The position numbers and the translations under genes were made by a program. The notes below the pieces were generated by a model. The model had not been told where the DNA came from. It ran no database searches and saw nothing but the letters and a program-made list of their open reading frames with translations. Shown here one piece after another: positions 33,442 to 40,011 of a stretch of DNA of 44,622 nt. Source of the stretch: a virus; IMG/VR virus record IMGVR_UViG_3300047446_000146, positions 1 to 44,622 of that record; one strand, written 5' to 3'. Every line of letters begins with the position of its first letter. Positions within the stretch are counted from its first letter, which is position 1.

Positions 33442-34299
33442 TCAGAGCGCATAGCTGCCGTCCTCCCGCTGGGTCAGGCCTGCGGTGTAGTCGCGACCGG
33501 CGAAGCCGTGGTGTCGTGATGCGGAGGGTGCAGCGGCTGGTTTTTCAGCGATGCGGTTGGCAATCCAGGCTGCCTTGAACCCCTGCCAGCCAGCGGAGAG
33601 CGCCTCAGTCATCGCGACATCAGCAGCGATCCCCAGATCAGCGCACTTCACCAATTCGGCGTTCAGCGAGTTCCAGACGGTCTCGGTGACGGCGGCTTTT
33701 TTCTCCTTGCGCAGGGCCAGCCAGTCTTTGAGCAGGCCCTCGGTCAGGCAGTGAGGATTGTTTGCAAGCAGGTTGGTCAGGCCGAACGGCTTTTTGCGAT
33801 CAGCCTTGGCCTGAGCCTTCTCAGCTTGGGGGGTAATAATCTCTTCCGAAGGAAGAGTTATAGGGGGTTCTTTCTTTGTATAAAGAAGGCAAGTTGCCGT
33901 TTTGGTCTCACTCGATTCCTGTCTCAGTGAGACGATATTGTCCCAGTGAGACGTTTTGGTCTCAGTGAGACTCTGTTGTTTTTCTTCGTAGAACACCCAT
34001 TCCGACACAGGGGAAATGCCGATGTCGCCACGGCTTCCACCGACGCGGTAGATGATCCGGCGCTCAAGGAGATGACTGATTGCCTTCGACGTGACGTCGC
34101 GGCGCATGTTGGTGTGTTTGCCGAGGTCGTCGGCGGTAAGGCGCTTCGTTTCGACCTGGTACCCGATTGTCTGACGGGCGATTGCCATGACAACACGAAG
34201 CTCGCGCGCAGGCAGGTCGACGGTGGAAAGCGCCTCCATAACGGAATTGTCCATTCGGGTGAACCCTCGGGACTTGTCAAATGAGACGATGTTTGTCAT
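33442..34299 (-). CDS. O: Replication initiator O-like protein
   Basis: 285 aa. The N-terminal domain (FTRMDNSVMEALSTVDLPAR; ELRVVMAIARQTIGYQVETK; DLGKHTNMRRDVTSKAISHL) is the winged-helix of phage replication protein O. The middle is repetitive because the DNA there holds origin iterons (33905-33971; ETKT motifs recur). The C-terminal half is helical and should contact the helicase loader. The ribosome site is weak. Confidence 0.88.
   Translation of the reverse strand: MTNIVSFDKSRGFTRMDNSVMEALSTVDLPARELRVVMAIARQTIGYQVETKRLTADDLGKHTNMRRDVTSKAISHLLERRIIYRVGGSRGDIGISPVSEWVFYEEKQQSLTETKTSHWDNIVSLRQESSETKTATCLLYTKKEPPITLPSEEIITPQAEKAQAKADRKKPFGLTNLLANNPHCLTEGLLKDWLALRKEKKAAVTETVWNSLNAELVKCADLGIAADVAMTEALSAGWQGFKAAWIANRIAEKPAAAPSASRHHGFAGRDYTAGLTQREDGSYAL
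33905..33971. repeat. Replication origin iterons inside the O gene
   Basis: Three 13-bp near-palindromes GTCTCAGTGAGAC (33921-33933), GTCCCAGTGAGAC (33940-33952) and GTCTCAGTGAGAC (33959-33971) repeat every 19 bp, with a degenerate fourth copy at 33905. Copies one and four share CGTTTTG before the core. Next to them lie A+T-richer DNA and two inverted repeats: CTCTTCC/GGAAGAG (33841-33857) and TTCTTT/AAAGAA (33872-33887). This matches the lambda ori plan of O-binding iterons next to an unwinding region. Confidence 0.85.
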
Positions 34300-34328
34300 G
34301 ATTTTTCTCGCTTACTGCTTTGCTGAAG

Positions 34329-34353
34329 AACTACCGGGCCTGGTGGTTTTTTT
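34329..34353 (+). terminator. Plus-strand terminator between O and cII (OOP-like position)
   Basis: AACTACC / GGTGGTT stem (one wobble pair) with loop GGGCCT and a run of seven T on the plus strand. It points away from O toward the cII 3' end, where lambda makes the antisense OOP RNA. No strong plus promoter could be identified upstream. Confidence 0.5.
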
Positions 34354-34364
34354 GTGTCTGAAAT

Positions 34365-34790
34365 TCAGGCGACCTTTACGGACTGCTTGAACACTTCCAG
34401 GCTGACGATCACCTCGTCGGCTTCCTTGATCAGTTCCGATTTCTCACGCGAGCACACATGCCCGTCCGACTGTGCGTCGTAGGCCAGTCGAGTCACGTCA
34501 GCGAGATCAACGTGCAGGCGCATCAGCGCCGAATTCAGATCGGTAGGTGCAGGCTTCTCTTTCGGGACCAGGTCAAACCCGAAGTGCTCTGCCCAAGCTT
34601 TCAGCGGGCGGAAGTCCTTGGTGTACTTCATGATCCGGTGCAGCTCCTGCACGTTCATCTTGTGGCTGTCGTAGTCCGGGTTGGCTTTCTGCGACAGCAA
34701 AGTGCGCGAAGGGAAACTCGCGCCCTCGGCAATCTTGCTCGCGCCATGCGTGTCCACCACGTCGTAGATGGCCTTCATCAATTCCTGCAT
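34365..34790 (-). CDS. cII: Phage regulatory protein CII
   Basis: 141 aa with GAGGTG four bases before the ATG. QELMKAIYDVVDTHGASKIA, then GASFPSRTLLSQKANPDYDS and MNVQELHRIMKYTKDFRPLK match the phage regulatory CII family, with a C-terminal helical part. It lies after cro in the rightward-type early operon, as lambda cII does. It should help the choice for lysogeny by activating repressor or integration genes. Its target promoters are not identified here. Confidence 0.82.
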   Translation of the reverse strand: MQELMKAIYDVVDTHGASKIAEGASFPSRTLLSQKANPDYDSHKMNVQELHRIMKYTKDFRPLKAWAEHFGFDLVPKEKPAPTDLNSALMRLHVDLADVTRLAYDAQSDGHVCSREKSELIKEADEVIVSLEVFKQSVKVA

Positions 34791-34871
34791 GTCACACCTC
34801 GAAAATTGTTACGTGGCGTTACGCCACCAGCGACGCGATCATTTGCTTACCAACTGATCAAGGACGTATCC

Positions 34872-35078
34872 ATGACCGACTCTTCCGAACTGGAAGGCGA
34901 GATAACCGCCCTCTGCTGCTTTGTGGGTGCCTTGGCATCCACCCTGCCCCTGTCTTCTCAGATGAGGCTCTGGCCTGCCTTCGAGCAGAAGGCCAGTCAG
35001 TTACGTGATCAGTTGAGCAAAGAGGCTTTGCGCGGCTTTGAGCTGGCGACGATCTCGCTTAGCTCGAAGCGCGGTTAG
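34872..35078 (+). CDS. Small plus-strand gene between cro and cII
   Basis: 68 aa from the ATG at 34872 (AAGGA eight bases upstream). Helical: SELEGEITALCCFVGALAST, then MRLWPAFEQKASQLRDQLSK. It runs against the cro-cII operon and its stop overlaps the cro stop by four bases. Just upstream is a perfect inverted repeat GTGGCG TTA CGCCAC (34813-34827). Expression in the lysogen is possible. No family is recognised. Confidence 0.5.
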   Translation: MTDSSELEGEITALCCFVGALASTLPLSSQMRLWPAFEQKASQLRDQLSKEALRGFELATISLSSKRG

Positions 35079-35281
35079 GCAGCGGTTTTCTGTGGTGCGA
35101 GCTGGCAGGGAAATGGGCGGATCTCCTCCGCCGTCAGCTTCCCGTCCTCATGCTCGATCACAAGGATTTCCCGAGCTGCCTTGAGGGCCTTCGAAATGGC
35201 CGGAGCACTGACGCCAAGACCTTTGGCAACTGCGGATTGACCAATTCGCTCGACCAGCTCTGGCAATGGCGTCTTCTTCAT
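35075..35281 (-). CDS. cro: Cro-like repressor
   Basis: 68 aa. LPELVERIGQSAVAKGLGVS followed by APAISKALKAAREILV is the Cro helix-turn-helix, and the C-terminal strand/proline tail matches Cro dimer arms. First gene after the operators at 35318-35379, driven from the minus promoter there. It should compete with CI at these sites during lytic growth. Confidence 0.88.
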   Translation of the reverse strand: MKKTPLPELVERIGQSAVAKGLGVSAPAISKALKAAREILVIEHEDGKLTAEEIRPFPCQLAPQKTAA

Positions 35282-35313
35282 TTATTTGCCTCAGCAAGCG
35301 GTGTATGCCTGCA

Positions 35314-35342
35314 ATATTAACCGGCGGTTAGCTTTCAAGCAA
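35314..35342 (-). promoter_or_regulatory. PR-equivalent promoter of the cro operon
   Basis: On the minus strand TTGCTT (35342-35337), 17-bp spacer, TATATT-type -10 TAATAT (35319-35314). One 13-bp operator fills the spacer and touches the -10, so CI or Cro binding would block it. The first gene downstream is cro. Confidence 0.8.
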
Positions 35343-35379
35343 CACCGGCGGTTAGCGCAAATAACTTAACCAACGGTTA
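35318..35379. promoter_or_regulatory. OR-equivalent operators (three sites)
   Basis: Sites TAACCGGCGGTTA (35318-35330), ACACCGGCGGTTA (35342-35354) and TAACCAACGGTTA (35367-35379), spaced 24 and 25 bp. They are palindromic with weaker half sites in the second and changed centre in the third. The same sequence recurs at 38749-38785, which identifies it as the phage operator. Confidence 0.88.
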
Positions 35380-35382
35380 AAT
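35377..35382 (+). promoter_or_regulatory. Possible -10 of PRM for cI
   Basis: TTAAAT ends seven bases before the cI ATG at 35390 and overlaps the third operator. No good -35 is seen 17 bp upstream. If used, the cI mRNA would be nearly leaderless, as from lambda PRM. Confidence 0.35.
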
Positions 35383-35389
35383 TTCACGG

Positions 35390-36268
35390 ATGACGAAAAA
35401 GAAAGAGCTGTCCCCAGAACTCAAGGCTGAATGCGATGCTGCCAAGGCACTCTTCGTATCGAAGAAAAACGCGCTCGGTCTGACCCAGGCGGGTCTCGCG
35501 GAAGCCGCCGATATTTCTGCGGCCGCAGTCGCTATGTACCTGAATGGAACAAATCCGCTGAATGCCAAGTTCGCTGCGGTGCTGTCGCGCGAAATCGGGG
35601 TGCCTGTAGAGAAATTCAGCAAGCGGCTCGCCAAGGAGATCAGTGGCCTAACAGCCGCTGCTGATGAGCCAGCCGCTAGCGCGAATGCTTCGGCCGCTGA
35701 CTTGGTCCGGCAAATGCTTGCCAGCAAAGGGAAAAATATCTCAGAGGGCACTCGCAAAGCGCTACTGGCGGTGGCCGAAGGTGACGACGGTGAAGCTCCT
35801 GTCAGCGCTTTGGTACACGACGCCTATAAACCTGGCTTGATTGGCGACGAGGTATGGATCGCTCACTTGGACGTCCGTGGCGCCCAGGGCGGTGGAGAGG
35901 TCGTGCACGACTTCCCCGAACTGCTTCAGGACCTCCGTGTCAGCCCCTCTCATCTGCGGATGATGGGGATCCAGTTCAAAGAGCACTTCCACCTCAAAAT
36001 CGTAACCGGATGGGGCCAGTCCATGACCCCGACCATCAAGCACGGCGACCCATGCCTAGTGGATGCCAGCATCAAAAACTTCATAGGTGACGGAATCTAC
36101 TTCTTCTCATATCAGGGCTTCCAGTACATCAAGCGCCTGCAGATGAAGGGGAAGGACAAATTCAAAATGATCTCGGACAACCGTAAGCACAAAAACGAAG
36201 ACATCCTTATTGATGAAACATACATTCAGGCGCGTGTATTGTTCGTGTGGAACGGTCATTTAGTATAA
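35390..36268 (+). CDS. cI: CI-like repressor (HTH + S24 peptidase domain)
   Basis: 292 aa. Residues 31-52 form a helix-turn-helix (LTQAGLAEAADISAAAVAMY). The C-terminal half is an S24/LexA-type domain with nucleophile Ser211 (GWGQSMTPTIKHGD) and Lys248 (YIKRL). A classical Ala-Gly cleavage site is not obvious between them; RGAQGGGE at 164-170 is at the usual place of the domain start. The ATG has no ribosome site, consistent with a near-leaderless mRNA. It should hold the lysogen by binding the operators on both sides of the immunity region. Confidence 0.9.
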   Translation: MTKKKELSPELKAECDAAKALFVSKKNALGLTQAGLAEAADISAAAVAMYLNGTNPLNAKFAAVLSREIGVPVEKFSKRLAKEISGLTAAADEPAASANASAADLVRQMLASKGKNISEGTRKALLAVAEGDDGEAPVSALVHDAYKPGLIGDEVWIAHLDVRGAQGGGEVVHDFPELLQDLRVSPSHLRMMGIQFKEHFHLKIVTGWGQSMTPTIKHGDPCLVDASIKNFIGDGIYFFSYQGFQYIKRLQMKGKDKFKMISDNRKHKNEDILIDETYIQARVLFVWNGHLV

Positions 36269-36333
36269 AAAAATCTGAAATCTTCACTTACTTTTATATA
36301 ACATAATTAAACGCTGCCAGCACGGAAGGCCAT

Positions 36334-37479
36334 ATGAAAAAGCGGTCTAATACTAAAGCGAAACATGAAATTAGGGCAGCGTTAAAGCGCGCAAAAAGGA
36401 GCAACCGTACAAAAGGTAAAGGCGAAATCGTTAATGTCAACCCAATATATCTTCGTCCATTTAACGGTGATATTACCGCTCGTCGACCTCATGAAGACCC
36501 AAAAATCCAAGTGCCGGCTAAGCTTGACCTATACTCAAAACAGAATTTCGATGCGTTCTGTAAGTTTATTGGCAATCTTCGAGAGATGGCAAAGTACAAT
36601 GAGCGCATCATACTTTGCTTTAGACACACTCATCGTATTACTGCAGCAGCAGCTCTCAGAATGCTTGCTGAGGTTGCACACCTACAAACTAATCTTAAAA
36701 ACTTAAGCTTCGGGTGCTCAATACCGCCGAAGCGCCGCGGTAAATACAAGAACGCCGACAAAGTAGTGGAAGGTATTCTTCAGCAGATAGGATTTTTCAA
36801 ACTTATCGGCCAACCTGAGCGCACCCCAACTAAGCAAAGTAACATCACTTGCTGGAAGCAGCTTTCCGGCTATCTCGCTGATGGAAGCTTGGCAGGCAGC
36901 TTGCTAAATAGCCTGCCCGTTTCGATTTCAAAACAATCTAAAGCCCAGCTCTACAAGGGGGCTATTGAAGCCATGGCCAACAGTGTTGACCACGCTTACC
37001 CCGGAACAGGCGCTACGCATCCAGAAAACAGATGGTGGATGCTAGTGGGTACTTCTAGCGACAAAATTACGTTGATCGTCTGCGATCTTGGAGTTGGAAT
37101 TCCTGTCACGCTACCGCAAAAACACCCAGATTCTTTACTGAAATCTATTTTCAAACTCTGCGGCATTATGGGCAATGGTGACGCCGACCTTATTCATGCG
37201 TCTACGTTCATCAAGCGTTCTCGCACGAATCAAACTCATCGCGGCAAGGGAGGAGCAGATATTCGAGCAATTACTGAACATTTTCCATCGGCTCTGCTCT
37301 CAATCAGAAGTAATAGAGGATGCTACGTGGTCGCCGGAGCGAGGCGTGAAGGCAGCATGCCCGACGGATACAAGCTCTTACCCGGCACCAATGGACGGGA
37401 GTGGTCAGCTAGCTATAATGGCTCTATCCAAGGTACATTAATTGAGTGGACCGTATCTTTGAAGGAATTGGAAGAATGA
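36334..37479 (+). CDS. GHKL-type ATPase in the rex position
   Basis: 381 aa. The GHKL/HATPase motifs are in order: N box Glu212...Asn216 (GAIEAMANSVDHAYPG), G1 box Asp251-Leu-Gly253-Val-Gly255 (VCDLGVGIP), G2 box RGKGG (303-307) and a G3-like GTLIEW (367-372). The N-terminus is very basic (KKRSNTKAKHEIRAALKRAK). Residues about 90-130 (RIILCFRHTHRITAAAALRM) resemble a STAS-like strand-helix unit. It lies 65 bases after cI on the same strand and is A+T-richer than its surroundings. Next gene overlaps by ATGA. Confidence 0.82.
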   Translation: MKKRSNTKAKHEIRAALKRAKRSNRTKGKGEIVNVNPIYLRPFNGDITARRPHEDPKIQVPAKLDLYSKQNFDAFCKFIGNLREMAKYNERIILCFRHTHRITAAAALRMLAEVAHLQTNLKNLSFGCSIPPKRRGKYKNADKVVEGILQQIGFFKLIGQPERTPTKQSNITCWKQLSGYLADGSLAGSLLNSLPVSISKQSKAQLYKGAIEAMANSVDHAYPGTGATHPENRWWMLVGTSSDKITLIVCDLGVGIPVTLPQKHPDSLLKSIFKLCGIMGNGDADLIHASTFIKRSRTNQTHRGKGGADIRAITEHFPSALLSIRSNRGCYVVAGARREGSMPDGYKLLPGTNGREWSASYNGSIQGTLIEWTVSLKELEE

Positions 37480-37814
37480 AAGTTATCCGCATTACAGAAT
37501 TTTCCGAATTTCCAGGACCCCGATACATATCGCTCGGACCTTATTCGGGTGAGGCTTTTCGAAAACAGGTCCTCATACCGAATATACAAGCGCACGCAGG
37601 TAAATTAATCGTTGACCTGGACGGTGCTCTAGGCTATGGCTCATCTTTTCTAGATGAGGCGTTTGGCGGCCTGATTCGGGAGGGCGTAGATAGTAAAGTA
37701 GTCTTAGAGATATGCGAAAACCTGAAATCGCAGGATGATCCATCGCTCAAGATTCAGATTACTCAGTGGGTTAAAGAGGCTATCGACATTAAAAATCAGG
37801 ATAATTCTAAATGA
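37476..37814 (+). CDS. DUF4325 STAS-like protein
   Basis: 112 aa from the ATG at 37476, inside the stop of the ATPase gene. It holds the DUF4325 pattern: GPRYISLGPYSGEAFRKQVL, then LIVDLDGALGYGSSFLDEAF and GGLIREG. STAS folds bind partner ATPases of the anti-sigma-factor type, so a direct pairing with the upstream GHKL protein is likely. Its stop overlaps the next start by four bases. Soluble, no TM segment. Confidence 0.82.
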   Translation: MKVIRITEFSEFPGPRYISLGPYSGEAFRKQVLIPNIQAHAGKLIVDLDGALGYGSSFLDEAFGGLIREGVDSKVVLEICENLKSQDDPSLKIQITQWVKEAIDIKNQDNSK

Positions 37815-38281
37815 GTGCTCCTGCAGAGTCAGGTCTCAGCATCGGCTCGTATGTCGGCTGGACCTTTGCTTTTGTTGGTCTGGTAGCTACATTGATTGGA
37901 TGGCGAGTTCGAGGCGAACAGCAGCGTACGTTGGCAAAAAGGAAAGATATTCACGACTCGATTGATAGAGCTGTGAAAGCACTCACCGAATATGAAGATG
38001 GCGCTATTTCATTCTGGACAGAGAAAGATACAAAGTTTAATAAAAATAGTATTTTGACGCTTCACAGGCGTCTCACTGTCTCCCTCAGACAGATCGAGGA
38101 GCTCACAGAGTTACCTGCACCATATGAAATGTTGCAAACGTTGCATAGAGCAGCAACTCTAGACTTTGAGAGCGCAAACCGGCCTATAAGTTGTAATTCT
38201 GAACGCATCGCAAGGATTGCAGCCTCATCTGGAAAAATGCTCAACTCCAGTTATCTGATGAAGTCTTGGAAAAAAAAGTAA
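37811..38281 (+). CDS. One-TM protein, third gene of the rex-position operon
   Basis: 156 aa. One N-terminal TM helix (about 13-31, GWTFAFVGLVATLIGW) is followed by a cytoplasmic helical domain (KDIHDSIDRAVKALTEYEDG; TLHRRLTVSLRQIEELTELP) and a basic end (SWKKK). It begins in the stop of the STAS gene. In lambda the second rex gene is also a membrane protein (RexB, ion channel) beside a soluble sensor, but this protein has only one TM helix and no visible sequence likeness to RexB. Confidence 0.72.
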   Translation: MSAPAESGLSIGSYVGWTFAFVGLVATLIGWRVRGEQQRTLAKRKDIHDSIDRAVKALTEYEDGAISFWTEKDTKFNKNSILTLHRRLTVSLRQIEELTELPAPYEMLQTLHRAATLDFESANRPISCNSERIARIAASSGKMLNSSYLMKSWKKK

Positions 38282-38288
38282 TGGGTTT

Positions 38289-38339
38289 AGGAAACGCTCA
38301 AGCCTCGAGCATTTCCTGAATCGGCAGCCATTAGATGGC
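38289..38339. terminator. Convergent terminator region
   Basis: Hairpin AGGAAAcGCTC / GAGCaTTTCCT (38289-38317) and a second GCCAT / ATGGC (38327-38339) between the plus-strand operon and the minus-strand gene ending at 38353. Neither has a clear T-run, so strength is uncertain. Confidence 0.45.
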
Positions 38340-38352
38340 AATTCAGAGATTC

Positions 38353-38676
38353 CTAAAAAGGTGCGTCCTCGAACTCTGAGAATCCATCTACATGGCCGAT
38401 ATTGAAGCTATCGCACTCCCGTAATGAGTTGCCTTCCCACCTCAGCGTCACTGATTCGTCCTCGTTGAAAGCCATTTCGATCTCGTTGACCTCAGACAAA
38501 ACGCCCATCACCTCCTTCCATTCACGATCCCCATCCGTGTCCAGGCGGTGAATCGTCACCCACCGCTGAAGCTGCGCGATCGGGTGGTTGATCATGTTCG
38601 ACACCCTCAGATTCAGCCGCTCGATCCCCGACAGCTCGACACGCTGATTTTGTTTTTGTTGCTGCATCGCACCCAT
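38353..38676 (-). CDS. Early hypothetical protein under the left operators
   Basis: 107 aa with AAGGAG six bases before the ATG at 38676. VELSGIERLNLRVSNMINHP, ITTLQRW-like AQLQRWVTIHRLDTDGDREW and an acidic C-terminus (HVDGFSEFEDAPF) are visible. No known domain. Its promoter (38745-38773) overlaps an operator, so it should be silent in the lysogen. It points at the ATPase/STAS/TM operon. Confidence 0.62.
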   Translation of the reverse strand: MGAMQQQKQNQRVELSGIERLNLRVSNMINHPIAQLQRWVTIHRLDTDGDREWKEVMGVLSEVNEIEMAFNEDESVTLRWEGNSLRECDSFNIGHVDGFSEFEDAPF

Positions 38677-38744
38677 CTACTGCTCCTTAATATCTGTACA
38701 TCCATACAGTTTAAGAAAAAGCATACCTCAGCCGTTCGAAAAAT

Positions 38745-38773
38745 AAATTAACCGCCGGTATTGACGATAACAA
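38745..38773 (-). promoter_or_regulatory. Operator-controlled minus promoter for the 107-aa gene
   Basis: Minus strand TTGTTA (38773-38768), 17-bp spacer, TAATTT (38750-38745). The operator at 38749-38761 occupies the spacer end and -10, the same geometry as at PR. It faces away from the PL equivalent. Confidence 0.62.
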
Positions 38774-38785
38774 AACCGGCGGTTA
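38749..38785. promoter_or_regulatory. OL-equivalent operators (two sites)
   Basis: TAACCGCCGGTAT (38749-38761) and AAACCGGCGGTTA (38773-38785), 24 bp apart, matching the operators beside cro. The two clusters flank cI and the rex-position operon, so CI-mediated looping over about 3.4 kb is possible. Confidence 0.85.
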
Positions 38786-38789
38786 ATTT
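38761..38789 (+). promoter_or_regulatory. PL-equivalent promoter of the early operon
   Basis: TTGACG (38761-38766), 17-bp spacer, TAATTT (38784-38789), with an operator across the spacer and -10. It points to the recombination operon starting at 39112. Confidence 0.8.
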
Positions 38790-39111
38790 ACCCACATCGA
38801 CGCGGTACAAGCCGCAGCGACAGGATCTCCGGGTCTGCCGCTCTTTAACAACCAGCGCCATGAACGACTACCCGGCCACACCGGTTAGGTCACTCCCGGC
38901 ACCATCGGTGGGAGGTCAGTAAACCGAAGGAAACAAACCGCTGCGCTTGTGAGGCGACCGGCGCCAGATGAAAGCCATTGAGGGGCTGAGTCTGGCGAGG
39001 TGATGACCGAACTGTGCGAAGGACCCTGACGGGTGCAGTGAGTGACAAGACAGATTTTCTCGGTGCCCTTCTCGCGAGGGGTATCCGGAAAATCAACCGG
39101 AGGGAATCACG
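38790..39111 (+). ncRNA. Structured early leader with boxA
   Basis: About 320 bases without a gene. It holds a boxA-like CGCTCTTTAACAA (38839-38851), nearly the rRNA-leader boxA, then CCGG ccaca CCGG (boxB-like), a hairpin CTCC...CACC / GGTG...GGAG (38893-38914) and a two-part stem CGCCAGA / TCTGGCG (38962-38968, 38991-38997) with inner AGCC/GGCT. This looks like a nut- or put-type antitermination leader. Confidence 0.6.
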
Positions 39112-39327
39112 ATGTTCAACATGGCAACGATGGCGGCTGATGAGTGCCGCGAAGACGCGCAAGAGCGCTGCTGGAACGGTTGGATCGCCAAGGCCGAGAA
39201 GATTCTCGGACGCGAAACGGTCAACGGCTCGGACGACAACATGCTGCACGACCTGTACTGCGACGGCTGCACCCCGGCCGAGGCTGTTACCGAGTTTCTG
39301 GCCCAGCAGGCAATGGAGGCAGCATGA
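39112..39327 (+). CDS. Early hypothetical protein
   Basis: 71 aa with GGAGGG seven bases before the ATG. Sequence includes AADECREDAQERCWNGWIAK and CDGCTPAEAVTEFLAQQAME with four Cys, two as CDGC. First gene of the PL transcript. Its stop overlaps the next start (ATGA). No family is recognised. Lambda N would lie near here, but this protein is not arginine-rich and does not look like N. Confidence 0.62.
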   Translation: MFNMATMAADECREDAQERCWNGWIAKAEKILGRETVNGSDDNMLHDLYCDGCTPAEAVTEFLAQQAMEAA

Positions 39328-39509
39328 ACAAGGTCATCCGCATCACCCTGCGCGGCGAGCTGGAGGTGTTCACCAGTAGCGACCTGAGCCTCTGCATGCG
39401 CGAGGCTAACCGGCTCAACACGGAGCGCGGATATCGCAACGGTGTTTGCGTAGTTGAGCTGGAAGACGGGCAACGAATGACAGCTGCTGACTGCAACGCT
39501 GCAGCCTGA
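39324..39509 (+). CDS. Early hypothetical protein
   Basis: 61 aa, starting in the stop of the previous gene. NKVIRITLRGELEVFTSSDL is followed by a helix (CMREANRLNTERGYRN) and VCVVELEDGQRM, a compact beta-alpha-beta protein. Co-translated with its neighbour. No family is recognised. Confidence 0.62.
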   Translation: MNKVIRITLRGELEVFTSSDLSLCMREANRLNTERGYRNGVCVVELEDGQRMTAADCNAAA

Positions 39510-39596
39510 ACCATCACTCCTGCGCTTTCACCGAGAGCGCAGTGGGATGCGGAAGACTTCTGCACCGCGCAACGCGGCCCCCTGCATCACAACGAT

Positions 39597-39767
39597 TTAT
39601 GCAGATGAATGCGCAGGCTGATGCGCAAGTGTAAGACCTGAGGGATCGCGGGAATCGTGGTCGATAGAGTGAGTAAGCGCCCAGATGGCCACGGCGAGTC
39701 CAAGAATAAGCGGCTGAAACCTTCGCCCCGGTGAAACTCCGGTGTCACTAAGGCCGCTAATAGTCAT
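39597..39767 (-). CDS. Doubtful small membrane protein
   Basis: 56 aa from the ATG at 39767 (GGAG eleven bases upstream). It has a short leader, one hydrophobic helix (about 17-36, FQPLILGLAVAIWALTHSID) and a His-containing tail. It would be antisense to the early operon. No family is recognised. It may be chance. Confidence 0.3.
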   Translation of the reverse strand: MTISGLSDTGVSPGRRFQPLILGLAVAIWALTHSIDHDSRDPSGLTLAHQPAHSSA

Positions 39768-39908
39768 GCCGGGATCAGCTCCGGTCATCTGCACCTATTC
39801 GGCGAAAGCCAAAACGAAATTGCCGCTTCACGGGCCTACGGCAATCTAAATAATCAGAGACCCCGTCAGAAGGTTGGAGACCTTCCCGATCACCTCGAAA
39901 GAGGCTGT

Positions 39909-40011
39909 ATTGGAATGTCGGCGCCCCATGAAAAAAGCTGATCCAGGCCAACTGTTTGTATGCGAACGGGCGGACGTAGTTAGGCATCTTGGTCAGGACC
40001 GACATTCCAAT
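39909..40011. repeat. 13-bp perfect inverted repeat with 77-nt centre
   Basis: ATTGGAATGTCGG (39909-39921) and CCGACATTCCAAT (39999-40011). As RNA the arms would close a 77-nt domain. The arms could also be two binding sites for a dimeric protein. Confidence 0.6.

Noticed and set aside
33905-33971. Regular palindromic repeats as a CRISPR array
   Set aside because: Only three to four 13-bp units with 6-bp gaps inside a coding gene; this is an origin iteron set.
35000-35060. Possible nutR-type boxA on the minus strand between cro and cII
   Set aside because: Only a loose match (CCTCTTTGC) and no boxB-like hairpin beside it.
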